This document shows, piece after piece, positions 21,642-32,100 of a stretch of DNA of 64,000 nt. Location of the stretch: assembly GCF_003730135.1 (NCBI RefSeq), contig NZ_RJVO01000011.1:1-64000 (forward strand), read 5' to 3'. This stretch comes from Stagnimonas aquatica (GTDB taxonomy: Bacteria > Pseudomonadota > Gammaproteobacteria > Nevskiales > Nevskiaceae). A program made the position numbers and the translations under genes. The notes below the pieces were generated by a model. It was given only the letters and a program-made list of their open reading frames with translations, was not told where the DNA came from and searched no databases. How positions within the stretch are numbered: the stretch's first letter is position 1; the number at the start of each line of letters is the position of its first letter.

Positions 21642-22507
21642 CAGGGCGCAGGAAGCTGGTCGAGCAGAGCCAGGGCGGCAGAGGACAGGGTGCGCTTCTC
21701 GTGCCAGACCACGCCCAGCTCGCGTTCCAGCGCCAGCTCGCGGATCGGCAGGGCGATCAGATCCTGATCGAGCATGGAACGCGGCAGCACGCTCCAGCCC
21801 AGGCCGATCATCACCAGCATCTTCAGGGTTTCCAGGTAGTTGGTGGCCAGGCGGATGCGCGGCGTCAGGCCGTGGCGGGTGAGCGCCGCAGTGACGATGC
21901 GGTGGGTGTAGGTGGCCTCGTCGGGCAGCACCGCCGGATGTTCGGCGAGGTCAGCCAGCTCCGGCTTCTTGAGCCCCGCCAGCGGATGCGCTGGCGCCAC
22001 CACCACCGACAGCGGGTCGGGCCAGACCAGGCGCGATTGCAGATGCGCCAGCGGCTGGGTGGGCAGGGTGACGATGCCCAGTTCCAGCTTGCCGGCCAGC
22101 ACTGCCTCGCAGGCGACTTCCGAGTCCATGAACTGGATGTCGAGATCGACGTCCGGATAGGCCAGGGTGTAGGCACGCAACACCGGCGGCAGGCGGTGCA
22201 GACCAATGTGATGGCTGGTGCCGATCGACAGCCGGCCCTCGACCTTTTCCGACAGCTGCGAGAGCGCGCGACGGCCGTCCTCGATGTCCGCCAGCGCCCG
22301 CCGCGCATAGGGCAGCAGGGCGCGGCCGGCGTCGGTCAGGGTCACCTGCCGGCCGACCCGGTCGAACAGGCTGCGGCCCAACTGCGCCTCCAGCGTCGCG
22401 ATGCGCTTGCTGACCGCCGGTTGCGACAGAAACAGCCGCTCCGCAGCCTTGGAAAACGAGGCGGTGTCGGCGACTTCCAGAAAGGCGGCCAGGGCTTGGG
22501 TATCCAT
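21641..22507 (-). CDS. LysR-family regulator divergent from leuC
   Basis: This 288-residue LysR-type regulator has an N-terminal winged helix (FLEVADTASFSKAAERLFLSQ to KRIATLEAQLG) and a two-lobed effector domain (GRLSIGTSHHIGLHRLPPVL to MLVMIGLGWSVLP). LysR genes divergent from leuCD in pseudomonads and xanthomonads are thought to act on the leu genes, and the shared upstream region holds two inverted repeats. The effector is unknown; 2-isopropylmalate would be a candidate by analogy with LeuO/IlvY-type logic, as inference. Confidence 0.88.
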   Translation of the reverse strand: MDTQALAAFLEVADTASFSKAAERLFLSQPAVSKRIATLEAQLGRSLFDRVGRQVTLTDAGRALLPYARRALADIEDGRRALSQLSEKVEGRLSIGTSHHIGLHRLPPVLRAYTLAYPDVDLDIQFMDSEVACEAVLAGKLELGIVTLPTQPLAHLQSRLVWPDPLSVVVAPAHPLAGLKKPELADLAEHPAVLPDEATYTHRIVTAALTRHGLTPRIRLATNYLETLKMLVMIGLGWSVLPRSMLDQDLIALPIRELALERELGVVWHEKRTLSSAALALLDQLPAP

Positions 22508-22517
22508 GCCGTTGATT

Positions 22518-22579
22518 ATGCCTTAGCGGCATCAACTTCATGACAACGATTCATTGGCGTTATGCGACTGCGGCGCATA
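22518..22579. promoter_or_regulatory. Inverted repeats in the LysR/leuC divergent region
   Basis: Two inverted repeats lie 28 bases apart: ATGCC-N5-GGCAT (22518-22532) just upstream of the LysR start, and TATGCG-N7-CGCATA (22561-22579) towards leuC. LysR proteins bind an interrupted palindrome near their own start and a second site near the -35 of the target. The arrangement fits; binding is inferred. Confidence 0.55.
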
Positions 22580-22616
22580 GGATGCGCGGCGTTCGATACC
22601 CCCCGCGAGGTCCGCC

Positions 22617-24029
22617 ATGTCCGCCAGCCAGCCCCAGACCCTGTACGACAAGCTGTGGGAGGCCCACGTGGTGCGCTCCGAGCCGGACGGCACGGCGCTG
22701 CTCTACATCGACCGCCATCTGGTGCACGAAGTCACCAGCCCGCAGGCCTTCGAGGGCTTGCGCGACGCCGGCCGTTTGCCCTGGAAGCGCCTGGCCAATC
22801 TGGCGGTGCCCGACCACAACGTGCCGACCACCGACCGCGCCGCCGGCATCGCCGACCCGATCTCGCGCGAGCAGGTCGATGCGCTGGACCGCAACGTCAA
22901 GCACTTCAACGTGCCCTACATCCCGCTGGCCGACCTGCGCCAGGGCATCGTCCACGTCGTTGGCCCCGAGCAGGGCGCGACCCTGCCGGGCATGACCGTG
23001 GTCTGCGGCGATAGCCACACCGCCACCCACGGCGCCTTCGGGGCGCTGGCCTTCGGCATCGGCACCAGCGAGGTCGAGCATGTGCTGGCCACCCAGTGCC
23101 TGGTGCAGAAGAAGAGCAAGTCGCTGCTGATCCGGGTCAACGGCCATGTCGGTCCGGGCGTCACCGCCAAGGACATCGTGCTGGCGATCATCGGCCGTAT
23201 CGGCACTGCCGGCGGCACCGGCTACACCATCGAGTTCGCCGGCGAGGCGATTGCGGCGCTGTCGATGGAAGGCCGCATGACCGTCTGCAACATGGCCATC
23301 GAGGCCGGTGCCCGCGCCGGCCTGATCGCGGTGGACGACACCACCATCAACTACGTGCAGGGCCGCCCGCTGGCGCCCAAGCCCGAGCACTGGCAGCAGG
23401 CGGTGAGCTGGTGGAAGACCCTGCATTCCGACGCCGGGGCCAAGTTCGACCGCGTGGTCGAGCTGGACGCCAGCGCCATCCAGCCGCAGGTCACCTGGGG
23501 CACCAGCCCGGAGATGGTGGTGTCGGTCGATGGCCGGGTGCCCGACCCGGCGCAGGAGGCCGATGCGGTCAAGCGCGGCGGCATGGAAAAGGCTCTGGCT
23601 TACATGGGCCTGAAGGCCGGCACCGCGATCGGCGACATCGCCATCGACAAGGTGTTCATCGGCAGCTGCACCAATGCCCGCATCGAGGATCTGCGCGCCG
23701 CCGCCAGCGTGGTGCGCGGCAAGTCCAAGGCCGCCAACGTCAAGCTGGCGCTGGTGGTGCCGGGCTCCGGCCTGGTGAAGCAGCAGGCCGAGCAGGAAGG
23801 CCTGGACGCGATCTTCAAGGCCGCCGGCTTCGAGTGGCGCGAGGCCGGCTGCTCGATGTGCCTGGGCATGAACGACGACCGCCTGGCGCCCGGCGAGCGC
23901 TGCGCCTCGACCAGCAACCGCAACTTCGAAGGCCGCCAGGGCGCCGGTTCGCGCACCCATCTGGTCAGCCCGGCGATGGCGGCGGCGGCGGGCATCGCCG
24001 GCCATTTCGTCGACGTGAGAACCCTGTAG
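22617..24029 (+). CDS. leuC: 3-isopropylmalate dehydratase large subunit
   Basis: LeuC with LeuD isomerises 2-isopropylmalate to 3-isopropylmalate in leucine synthesis. The 470-residue length is standard. The 4Fe-4S ligands are C351 ([12 protein letters not shown]), C412 and C415 (CSMCLGMN). Other aconitase-family marks are [28 protein letters not shown] and [12 protein letters not shown]. It is the first gene of the leu cluster and divergent from the LysR gene. Confidence 0.97.
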   Translation: MSASQPQTLYDKLWEAHVVRSEPDGTALLYIDRHLVHEVTSPQAFEGLRDAGRLPWKRLANLAVPDHNVPTTDRAAGIADPISREQVDALDRNVKHFNVPYIPLADLRQGIVHVVGPEQGATLPGMTVVCGDSHTATHGAFGALAFGIGTSEVEHVLATQCLVQKKSKSLLIRVNGHVGPGVTAKDIVLAIIGRIGTAGGTGYTIEFAGEAIAALSMEGRMTVCNMAIEAGARAGLIAVDDTTINYVQGRPLAPKPEHWQQAVSWWKTLHSDAGAKFDRVVELDASAIQPQVTWGTSPEMVVSVDGRVPDPAQEADAVKRGGMEKALAYMGLKAGTAIGDIAIDKVFIGSCTNARIEDLRAAASVVRGKSKAANVKLALVVPGSGLVKQQAEQEGLDAIFKAAGFEWREAGCSMCLGMNDDRLAPGERCASTSNRNFEGRQGAGSRTHLVSPAMAAAAGIAGHFVDVRTL

Positions 24030-24093
24030 GAGCGGGCTTGCCCGCGAGCTTCTTCGCACCTTTCCCAACACCCGGTCGCGGGCAAGCCCGCTC
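24030..24093. repeat. 18-bp REP-type inverted repeat between leuC and leuD
   Basis: GAGCGGGCTTGCCCGCGA (24030-24047) and TCGCGGGCAAGCCCGCTC (24076-24093) are exact reverse complements around a 28-base centre. The unit starting TAGGAGCGGGCTTGCCCGCGA is a very common intergenic repeat of Pseudomonas and relatives, from memory. It starts at the first base after the leuC stop and separates two genes whose products form one enzyme. Confidence 0.85.
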
Positions 24094-24107
24094 ATACGGA
24101 GAACCCT

Positions 24108-24743
24108 ATGGAAGCTTTCACCGTCCTCACCAGCCCGGCACTGCCGCTGGACCGCGCCAATGTCGATACCGACGCGATCATCCCCAAGCAGTACCTGAAG
24201 TCGATCTACAAGTCCGGCTTCGGCCAGTATCTGTTCGACGACTGGCGCTATCTGGACGCCGGTGACCTGTCGATTCCGGTCAGCAGTCGCCGCCCCAACC
24301 CGGAGTTCGTGCTCAACCAGCCGCTGCACCGGGGTGCGAAGCTGCTGCTGGCGCGCGAGAACTTCGGCTGCGGCTCCTCGCGCGAGCACGCGGTCTGGGC
24401 GCTGGCCGACTACGGCTTCCGCTGCGTGATCGCGCCCAGCTTCGCCGACATCTTCTTCAACAACTGCTTCAAGAACGGCGTGCTGCCGGTGCAACTGCCG
24501 GCCGACACCGTCGAGGCGCTGTTCCAGGCGGTCGCGGCCGATCCGAAGCTGGAAGTGACCATCGACCTCGCCGCCCAGAAGGTGCAGTGGAACCGCGCCG
24601 AAGCCGCCTTCAGCATCGACCCCTTCCGCAAGGATTGCCTGCTGCGCGGTCTCGACGAGATCGGCCTGACCCTGGAACATGCGGACGCCATCCGGGTCTA
24701 CGAGGCGCAGCGCGCCAAGTCGGCGCCCTGGCTGTTCTCCTAA
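24108..24743 (+). CDS. leuD: 3-isopropylmalate dehydratase small subunit
   Basis: This is the swivel-domain partner of LeuC, 211 residues. Family marks are [20 protein letters not shown] at the N-terminus, the substrate loop [19 protein letters not shown], and [21 protein letters not shown] lies about eight bases before ATG 24108. It is 78 bases after leuC, the gap being filled by the REP-type repeat. Confidence 0.97.
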   Translation: MEAFTVLTSPALPLDRANVDTDAIIPKQYLKSIYKSGFGQYLFDDWRYLDAGDLSIPVSSRRPNPEFVLNQPLHRGAKLLLARENFGCGSSREHAVWALADYGFRCVIAPSFADIFFNNCFKNGVLPVQLPADTVEALFQAVAADPKLEVTIDLAAQKVQWNRAEAAFSIDPFRKDCLLRGLDEIGLTLEHADAIRVYEAQRAKSAPWLFS

Positions 24744-24765
24744 GTTCTCCGCCCAGGACCTGCCC

Positions 24766-25623
24766 ATGCGCCTCTCCGCCCTGCTTGCCGCTCTGCTGCT
24801 GGTTTCCACCGCGCAGGCGGCGCCGCCCGCCAGCTGGACGCTGACCGGCCTCGACCAGCCGCAGTCGGCGGTCTATGCCAGCCAGCAGAAGCTGATCTAC
24901 GTCGCTAACGTCGATGGCGAGTTGCTGGGCAAGGACGGCAAGGGCTATCTCAGCCAGGTGTCGCCGGAAGGCCGGCTACTGAAGAAGCGCTGGCTGGGCG
25001 GCCTCAATGCACCCAAGGGCCTGGGCTACTACTACGGCCTGCTCTACGTCGCCGACCTCGACGAGCTGCTGGAAATCGACACCGGCAACGGCCGGGTCAA
25101 GCGCCGCTTCAAGGCCAGCGGAACGCGCTCGCTGAGCGATGTCGCGGTGGCCAGCAACGGCGTGGTCTACGTCTCCGACGCCCAGGGCAATGCCATCTGG
25201 CGGCTGTCCGGCGACAGCTTCAGCCAGATCGTCAAGAACGCCGACCTGCAAACCCCACACGGTCTGGTGCTCGACAAGGGCCAGCTGGTGGTCGCCAGCT
25301 GGGGCCGGGAAGCGCAGGGCGAGACCCCGGCCGAGCAGAGCTGGCTGCAAGCCGTCGACCTCGACAGCCGCGCCGTCCAGCCGCGCTTCGCGCCGATCCC
25401 GTTCGGCAACCTCGATGGCCTGGCCGCAGACGGCAAGGGCGGCTACTACGTCAGCGATTTCGCGCTCGGCAACCTCTTCCATGTTGCCGCCGACGGCGAG
25501 GTGCGCCTCTGGCTGCCGCTGGAACAGGGCATTGCCGACCTCGCCATCCTGCCCGGCAAGGGCCTGCTGGTTCCCAACCTGAGCGCCGGCACGCTCAGCC
25601 TCTATCCCCTCGACAAGCCATAA
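24766..25623 (+). CDS. Exported beta-propeller protein (SMP-30/NHL-like)
   Basis: This 285-residue protein has a signal peptide ([18 protein letters not shown]) with ATG 24766 preceded by AGGA. The mature part shows repeated strands with [61 protein letters not shown] and [12 protein letters not shown], the pattern of a six-bladed SMP-30/gluconolactonase or NHL propeller. It lies between leuD and leuB, 22 and 10 bases away, so it is transcribed with leucine genes although a periplasmic propeller has no known part in that pathway. The function is unknown. Confidence 0.8.
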   Translation: MRLSALLAALLLVSTAQAAPPASWTLTGLDQPQSAVYASQQKLIYVANVDGELLGKDGKGYLSQVSPEGRLLKKRWLGGLNAPKGLGYYYGLLYVADLDELLEIDTGNGRVKRRFKASGTRSLSDVAVASNGVVYVSDAQGNAIWRLSGDSFSQIVKNADLQTPHGLVLDKGQLVVASWGREAQGETPAEQSWLQAVDLDSRAVQPRFAPIPFGNLDGLAADGKGGYYVSDFALGNLFHVAADGEVRLWLPLEQGIADLAILPGKGLLVPNLSAGTLSLYPLDKP

Positions 25624-25633
25624 AGCTCACGCA

Positions 25634-26731
25634 ATGACTGCCAAGATTCTGCTGCTCCCCGGTGATGGCCTCGGCCCCGAAGTGGTCGCTGAAGCCGAGA
25701 AGGTGCTCGCCGCCCTGCGTGACCGCCACGGTCTCGACGTGAGCTGGGAGTACGGCCTGATCGGCGGCGCCGGTTACGACGCCCACGGCGAACCGCTGCC
25801 CGCCGTCACCCTGGAGAAGGCGCGCGGCGCCGATGCCATCCTGCTCGGCGCCGTCGGCGGTCCCAAGTACGACACCCTGCCCAAGGACAAGCGCCCGGAG
25901 CGCGGCCTGCTCGGCATCCGCGCCGCGCTCGGCCTCTACGCCAACCTGCGTCCGGCGCTGCTCTACAAGGAGCTGGCCGGCGCTTCTTCGCTGAAGCCCG
26001 AACTGGTGGCCGGTCTGGACATCCTGATCGTCCGCGAGCTGACCGGCGGTATCTACTTCGGCAAGCGCAGCAGCGCCGTGGTCGAGAACTATTCGGTGGG
26101 CAGCCACACCGTCGCCCAGGCGCGCGTCGCCAGCGACACCGAGGCTTATTCCGACTTCGAGATCGAGCGCATCGTCCGCACCGCCTTCGAGGCCGCGCGC
26201 CTGCGCAACAAGAAGCTCTGCTCGGTGGACAAGGCCAATGTGCTGGAGTCCAGCCAGCTCTGGCGCGAGGTGGTGCTGGAAGTGGCGAAGGACTATCCCG
26301 ATGTCGAGGTTTCCCACCTCTACGTCGACAACGCCGCCATGCAGCTGGTGCGCGCGCCCAAGCAGTTCGACGTGATCGTCACCAACAACATCTTCGGCGA
26401 CATCCTGAGCGACATCGCCGCCCAGCTCACCGGCTCGATCGGCATGCTGCCCTCGGCCTCGATGAACGCGCAGGGGCAGGGGCTCTACGAACCCATCCAT
26501 GGCAGCGCGCCGGACATCGCCGGCAGGGGCATCGCCAATCCGCTGGCGACCCTCCTGTCGCTGGCCATGCTGCTGCGCTATTCGCTCAAGCGTGGCGATC
26601 TCGCCGACAAGCTCGAGCAGGCGGTGCAGCAGGTACTGGCTTCGGGCCTGCGCACCGGCGACATCGCCGCCCCGGGCGAGGCCAAGGTCGGTACCCAGGC
26701 CATGGGCGACGCAGTCATCGCGCGCCTTTAA
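25634..26731 (+). CDS. leuB: 3-isopropylmalate dehydrogenase
   Basis: LeuB oxidises and decarboxylates 3-isopropylmalate with NAD. At 365 residues it has family length. Marks are [20 protein letters not shown], the substrate Arg segment [35 protein letters not shown], the metal-binding [21 protein letters not shown] followed by FGDILSD, and the C-terminal [18 protein letters not shown]. It completes the leuC-leuD-leuB set; leuA is not in the window. Confidence 0.97.
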   Translation: MTAKILLLPGDGLGPEVVAEAEKVLAALRDRHGLDVSWEYGLIGGAGYDAHGEPLPAVTLEKARGADAILLGAVGGPKYDTLPKDKRPERGLLGIRAALGLYANLRPALLYKELAGASSLKPELVAGLDILIVRELTGGIYFGKRSSAVVENYSVGSHTVAQARVASDTEAYSDFEIERIVRTAFEAARLRNKKLCSVDKANVLESSQLWREVVLEVAKDYPDVEVSHLYVDNAAMQLVRAPKQFDVIVTNNIFGDILSDIAAQLTGSIGMLPSASMNAQGQGLYEPIHGSAPDIAGRGIANPLATLLSLAMLLRYSLKRGDLADKLEQAVQQVLASGLRTGDIAAPGEAKVGTQAMGDAVIARL

Positions 26732-26740
26732 CTCACAAGG

Positions 26741-26821
26741 TCATTCCCGCGAAAGCGGGGATCCAGTCCTCCAGCGGAGTGCCCCCGCATCACTACTGGA
26801 TCCCCGCTTGCGTGGGAATGA
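26741..26821. repeat. 27-bp inverted repeat between leuB and asd
   Basis: The arm at 26741-26767 (starting TCATTCCCGCGAAAGCGGGG) is the reverse complement of 26795-26821 (ending TTGCGTGGGAATGA) with two mismatches, around a 27-base centre. Each arm itself contains a small palindrome. This GTCATTCCCGCGAAAGCGGG type is a widespread intergenic repeat of proteobacteria, from memory. It starts ten bases after leuB. Confidence 0.8.
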
Positions 26822-26863
26822 CGAATCTCCTTAAAAGGCTTCGTAGCTTCAGGAAACACAATA

Positions 26864-27979
26864 ATGTTGAAGGTCGGATTTGTCGGTTGGCGCGGCATGG
26901 TCGGTTCCGTGCTGATGCAGCGCATGCAGGAAGAGCGCGACTTCGCGTTGATCGAGCCGCAGTTCTTCACCACCAGCAATGTCGGCGGCCAGGCGCCCGC
27001 CATCGGCAAGGACTCGCCAGCGCTGCAGAACGCCAACGACCTCAAGGCGCTGGCCGCACTCGACGTGATCGTCTCCTGCCAGGGCGGCGACTACACCAGC
27101 GCCGTCTACGGCCCGCTGCGCGCGGCCGGCTGGAAGGGTTACTGGATTGACGCCGCCTCGACCCTGCGCATGCAGGATCACGCGGTGATCGTCCTCGACC
27201 CGGTCAACCGCGAGGTGATCGACCGCGCGCTCGACGCCGGCACCAAGGACTACATCGGCGGCAACTGCACGGTGAGCCTGATGCTGATGGCGCTCGGCGG
27301 CCTGTTCCGCGAGGGCCTGGTCGAATGGCTGAGCGCGATGACCTACCAGGCCGCCTCCGGCGCCGGCGCGCAGAACATGCGCGAGCTGATCGCGCAGATG
27401 GGCCGCGTGCATGCGGCGGTGGCGCCGGAGCTGGCCGATCCGGCCAGCGCCATCCTCGACATCGACGCCAAGGTCGCCGCCACCCTGCGCAGCGCCGACT
27501 TCCCGACCCAGAACTTCGGCGTGCCGCTGGCCGGCAGCCTGATCCCCTGGATCGACAAGCAGCTCGACAGCGGCCAGTCCAAGGAAGAGTGGAAGGGGCA
27601 GGTCGAGACCAACAAGATCCTCGGCCGTGGCGCCAACCCGATCCCGGTCGATGGCATCTGCGTGCGCATCGGCGCCATGCGCTGCCACTCGCAGGCGCTG
27701 ACCATCAAGCTCAACAAGGATGTGCCGCTGGCCGATCTCGAGCACCTCATCCGTGGCGCCAACGACTGGGTGCGGCTGATCCCCAACGACAAGGAAATCT
27801 CGGTCCGCGAGCTGACCCCGGCCGCCGTCGGCGGCAAGCTGCACGTGCCGGTCGGCCGCCTGCGCAAGCTCAACATGGGCCCGCAGTACCTGGGCGCCTT
27901 CACCTGTGGCGACCAGCTGCTCTGGGGCGCGGCGGAGCCGCTGCGGCGCATGCTGCGCATCCTCGTCGAGCGGGCATGA
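26864..27979 (+). CDS. asd: Aspartate-semialdehyde dehydrogenase
   Basis: Asd makes aspartate semialdehyde for lysine, diaminopimelate, threonine and methionine. The 371-residue protein is the gammaproteobacterial type: [21 protein letters not shown], the NADP loop and active-site Cys135 in [15 protein letters not shown], with [21 protein letters not shown] and the active-site His in this last segment. Its stop overlaps the start of the next gene by four bases (ATGA), as for asd and its paralogue in Pseudomonas. Confidence 0.97.
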   Translation: MLKVGFVGWRGMVGSVLMQRMQEERDFALIEPQFFTTSNVGGQAPAIGKDSPALQNANDLKALAALDVIVSCQGGDYTSAVYGPLRAAGWKGYWIDAASTLRMQDHAVIVLDPVNREVIDRALDAGTKDYIGGNCTVSLMLMALGGLFREGLVEWLSAMTYQAASGAGAQNMRELIAQMGRVHAAVAPELADPASAILDIDAKVAATLRSADFPTQNFGVPLAGSLIPWIDKQLDSGQSKEEWKGQVETNKILGRGANPIPVDGICVRIGAMRCHSQALTIKLNKDVPLADLEHLIRGANDWVRLIPNDKEISVRELTPAAVGGKLHVPVGRLRKLNMGPQYLGAFTCGDQLLWGAAEPLRRMLRILVERA

Positions 27980-28989
27980 GCAAATACCGCGTCGCCGTGC
28001 TCGGCGCCGACACCGCCGTCGGCGAGGTCTTGCTGGACCTGTTGATCGACCGCCGCTTTCCCGGCGCCGAGATTCAGGCCCTGAGCCTGGCGCCCGGCCA
28101 GGGCGCGGTGGTGCAGGCCGGCGGCGAGGAATGGGATCTTCTGCCAGCCGACAGCTGCGACTACGGCAGTCTGCATCTGGTGTTCCTTGCCTATGGCGCC
28201 GGCCTGGATGCCGCGCTGCTGGCGCGGATCACCGCCGCCGGCTGCTGGCTGATCGACGCCGCCGGCGCTCTGCGGGCGGTGCCGGAGGTGCCGCTGCTGG
28301 TGCCGGAGCTGAATACCGGGCTGCTGTTCGAGCTCGGCGGTGACCGCCGGCTGTCCGCCCCCGGCGCCCTGAGCATCGCCCTGGCGCTGGCCCTGGCGCC
28401 GCTGCAGCGCGCTGCCGGGCTGAAGTCCGTGCAGCTGTCCAGCTACCAGGCGGTATCCGCACTAGGGCGCGAAGCGGTCGAGGAACTGGCCCAGCAGACC
28501 CGCCAGCTGCTCACCTTCCAGCCGGTCAGCCAGCGGGTATTCAGTCAGCAGATCGCCTTCAACTGCCTGCCGGAGATTGGTGCGCTGGATGCCGACGGCC
28601 ACAGCCGGGAAGAGCGCGATTTGATCCGCGAAACCCGTCAGCTGCTCAAGGCGCCGGCGCTGGCCATCAGCGTCACCGCCGTGCAGGTGCCGGTGTTCTA
28701 TGGCCATGCGGCGGCGGTGCATCTGCAAACCGAGCAACCGCTGAGCCTGGCGGCGGCCCGCGAGTTGCTGGCCTCGGCACCGGGTCTGAGTCTTTCCGCC
28801 GACGCCGACTATCCGACCCAGATCGGCCAGGCCTCTGGCGAGGATGCGGTGTTCATCGGCCGCCTGCGCGGCGACCTGGCCCCGGCCCAGGGTCTGAGTT
28901 TCTGGCTGGTCACCGACAATCTGCGCAAAGGGGCGGCGCTCAACGCGGTGCAGATCGCCGAGGCCCTGGTCGAGCGGAATCTGCTGTAG
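27976..28989 (+). CDS. Aspartate-semialdehyde dehydrogenase paralogue (Usg-like), catalytic Cys absent
   Basis: This 337-residue protein is homologous to Asd throughout: a Rossmann start ([20 protein letters not shown]), [10 protein letters not shown], and a C-terminal [20 protein letters not shown] and [16 protein letters not shown]. At the place where Asd has the nucleophilic cysteine, this protein reads [18 protein letters not shown], with no Cys. So it should not be a dehydrogenase. Usg-1 family proteins often follow asd and precede fimV-truA; their role is unknown. ATG 27976 overlaps asd's TGA. A GC hairpin (28990-29013) follows without a T tract. Confidence 0.87.
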   Translation: MSKYRVAVLGADTAVGEVLLDLLIDRRFPGAEIQALSLAPGQGAVVQAGGEEWDLLPADSCDYGSLHLVFLAYGAGLDAALLARITAAGCWLIDAAGALRAVPEVPLLVPELNTGLLFELGGDRRLSAPGALSIALALALAPLQRAAGLKSVQLSSYQAVSALGREAVEELAQQTRQLLTFQPVSQRVFSQQIAFNCLPEIGALDADGHSREERDLIRETRQLLKAPALAISVTAVQVPVFYGHAAAVHLQTEQPLSLAAARELLASAPGLSLSADADYPTQIGQASGEDAVFIGRLRGDLAPAQGLSFWLVTDNLRKGAALNAVQIAEALVERNLL

Positions 28990-29048
28990 CACCGCCGCCC
29001 CCGGCCGGCGGTGTGCACGGGCACTGGGAATCGGCGCTTCCAGCGTCG

Positions 29049-29078
29049 TTGATTGGCGCGAGAACAATAGGTTATAAA
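29049..29078 (+). promoter_or_regulatory. Sigma-70-type promoter for fimV
   Basis: TTGATT (29049-29054) and TATAAA (29073-29078) are separated by 18 bases, about 85 bases before the fimV start. This is the only good promoter-like pair between the Usg-like gene and fimV and follows a hairpin, so it likely starts the fimV-truA-trp transcript. Prediction by eye. Confidence 0.5.
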
Positions 29079-29162
29079 ACAGCTTAGCGCCGGATTTTCA
29101 TGCATTACTCTCACATTGCCCGGCGCCGGATATGTGGTCACGGCGGGGTCTAGGGAGTGGTT

Positions 29163-32100
29163 ATGCGACGCACATTCGCGCGGGTACGGGTTCTGGCTGC
29201 GGCAGCGGCAACCGCTGTGCTCGTCCACACGACCGCAGCGCAGGCCCTGGGCATGGGCGAGATCAATGTCGATTCGCTGCTGAACCAGCGCTTCTCCGCC
29301 ACCATTCCGCTCTACGAAATCGACGCCGAGGATCTGGAAACCCTCAGCCTGAGTCTGGCGCCCGCCGAAGCCTTCGACCGCGCCGGTCTCGAGCGCTCCG
29401 ACTACCTGTCCAGCCTGGAGTTCGTGATCAAGAACGACCAGGGGCGTCCGCGCGTACTGGTCAGCAGCTCCCAGATTGCCCACGAGCCGGTCATGAACCT
29501 GCTGGTGCAGGCCCGCTGGGCGGGCGGCAAGCTGATGCGCGAGTACACCGTCCTGCTCGACCCGCCGCAACTGGCGCTGCCGGCCGCGAGCAAGCCGGCC
29601 AAACCGGTGCCGGCACCGCAGTCGGTGACCGCGCTACCGCCCCCCGCACCGCTGCCGACCCCGGCCTCGGCGCCCGTGGTGGCTGCCAAACCTCTGCCGC
29701 CGCCGCCCGCGCCGGTGGTCGCCAGCAAGCCGCTGCCGCCGCCCGCCAAGCCGGACAACGAGTTCTACCAGACCAGCACCGAAACCAGCCAGGCGCCGGT
29801 TTCCAAGCCGGCCCCGGTACGCAAACCGGAGCTGCGCCCGGCAGTGGCTGCACCAGCTGCGGCGGTGCCGCCGCCGGCGCCCTCGGGTGCCAGCTTCGGT
29901 CCGGTGAAATCGCAGGACACGCTCTGGAGCATCGCTACGCGCCTGCGTCCGGATGCCTCGGTGAGCATGGACCAGGTGATGTACGCCCTGGCCCTGGCCA
30001 ATCCCAAGACCATCCAGCGCGGCACCACGGTCAACAAGGGTGCGATGCTGAACGTGCCGGCGCTGGAAGCGATCCAGGCCCAGACACCCGCCGAGGCCAA
30101 GGCGGGCCTGGCGGCGCTGCGGCAGTCTGGCGCCCCCGCTGCGAAGCCGGAAAGCAAACCTGTCCCGCCGGCTCCGACGCCGGCGGTGAAGCCGGCCGCT
30201 GCGCCTCCGGCAGCGACGGAGAAGGCACCGGCCAGCAAGCCCGAGAAGCCGGTTGGCAGCGCCTCGGTGACCGCTGTTGTGCCACCGGCGGCCGCGCCGG
30301 CGGTCAAGACACCAGAACCGGCCGCTCCCCCCACGGCAGCCGCACCGGCCAAACCGCTGGTGAAATCGGTGGCCGAAGCTTTCCCATCGGCCAGCAAGCC
30401 CGAGCCGGCCAAGCCGGCTTCGTCGGTTTCGACGCCCGCTCCGGCTCCGGCTCCGGCTCCGGCCAGCAAGATCGAGCCGGTGCCGTCGAAGATCATTGCA
30501 GCACCGACGGCGGCGCCCGCCGAGGCCGCTGGACCTGAGGCCAAACCGGAATCTCCGGCCGCCAAGCCGGCCGAGACCGCTGCCGCGCCCACCGCCACCG
30601 AGGCGACGCCTGCGAGCGAGCCAACCGCCGTCGCTGCCACGCCGCCTCCGGCCGTCAGTCCTCCCAAGCTGGCGCAGACAGTCCCGGCGGAAGAGGACGA
30701 GGGCGGCATTCTTGAGCTGCTGTCCGCCTACGCCTTGCCGCTGGGCGGCTTGCTGGCCCTGGTGCTGATCGGGCTGGTGGGCTCCCGCGTGCTGAGTACC
30801 CGCCGTGGTGGCAAGCGGCGCTCCTCGCGCCGGGAGTCCGAATCGGCGCGGGCCGCTGCCGTCGCCAGCGTCGCCGGCGCGGCCGCCGCCAACCGGCTGG
30901 GCGACACGCAGGTGGATGCGACGCGCACCAACCCGGCCGACTTCGAACAGACCCAGGCCATCACCCAGCAACTGGACGGTGGAGCCGCCGGCGGCAAGCC
31001 TTCGGCGTTTGAGTCGACGCTGATCATCGAGCCGGCGATGGCCGCGACCCTGCAGAACGCCGCTGCGGCCACGCAAGTCGGTCAGAAGAAGACCGACTTC
31101 GACATGACCACCCAGATGCAGGCGGAAACCCTGCATATCAATCTGGATGCCAACGACCCGATCTCCGAGGCTGACTTCCATCTCGCCTACGGTCTTTACG
31201 ACGAGGCGATCCTGTTGCTCAAGCAGGCGCTGGGCAAGACGCCGGACCGCGACGATGTGCGGGTGAAGCTGGCGGAAACCTATTTCGCGGCGGGCAAGCC
31301 GATGGAGTTCCAGCTGCTGGCCGAAGAGCTGAAGCCGCGCCTGAGCCCCGCCGAGTGGGGCAAGATCGCGATCATGGGCTCGCAGCTCTGCCCGGGCGTC
31401 GCGCTGTTCAAGTCCGATGCTGGCGCCGAACTGGCAGCCGACTTCGACCTCGGCTTCGACGATTCCGACCTGTCGCTGCCGCCGGAACCGATCCACTCGA
31501 TCCCCACCGCCGTCTCGCCGGCGCCCTCGTCCTCGCTGCCACCGCCGCCGATCGCCAGTGAAGCGCCTTCGCTGGACCTCGCGCCGCTGGATCTGCCGGA
31601 GGTTTCGATCCCGCCGCTGTCGGCGCTGAAGCCCGACGTGCCGCCGGTGGAATTCAATCTGGAGCTGGACCCCGCGCTGGTCGGCGACGTCAAGGACATC
31701 CCGCAGGAAGATCCGGACTCCATCGACTTCATGCTCGGGCAGAGCATCACACCGCTGGGCGCCGCCAGTGCCGCGCCGCCGCCGGCGCTGGACAGCAACC
31801 TGCTCGAATTCGATCTCGACGGTTCGATGAACCCGGCACCGGGCAATGCCAAGGTGAAGACGCCGGGCGTGGTCGACGAGCTGCCGGGGCTGGACTTCCA
31901 GCTGTCGCTGGCGGGCGACGCGCCGCAGTCCTCGCTGGCCCCCGCCGCTCGGGCACAGCCGGAGCCGGAACTGGACCTGGCCGACTTCGAGATCAGCCTG
32001 ACCCCGCGCGAGCTGGATGCCGGCTCGGTTGAAGACGAGTTCAACACCAAGCTCGACCTCGCGCGCGCCTACGTGGAAATGGGCGACAACGAGATGGCGC

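Noticed and set aside
22560-24809. Long minus-strand open frame opposite leuC and leuD
   Set aside because: It is antisense to two certain genes; the protein lacks any recognisable domain and shows the low-complexity pattern of a mirrored codon bias.
30430-30470. Tandem hexamer run in fimV (CTCCGG repeats)
   Set aside because: It just encodes the Ala-Pro stretch of the linker; such low-complexity repeats are normal in FimV and stay in frame.
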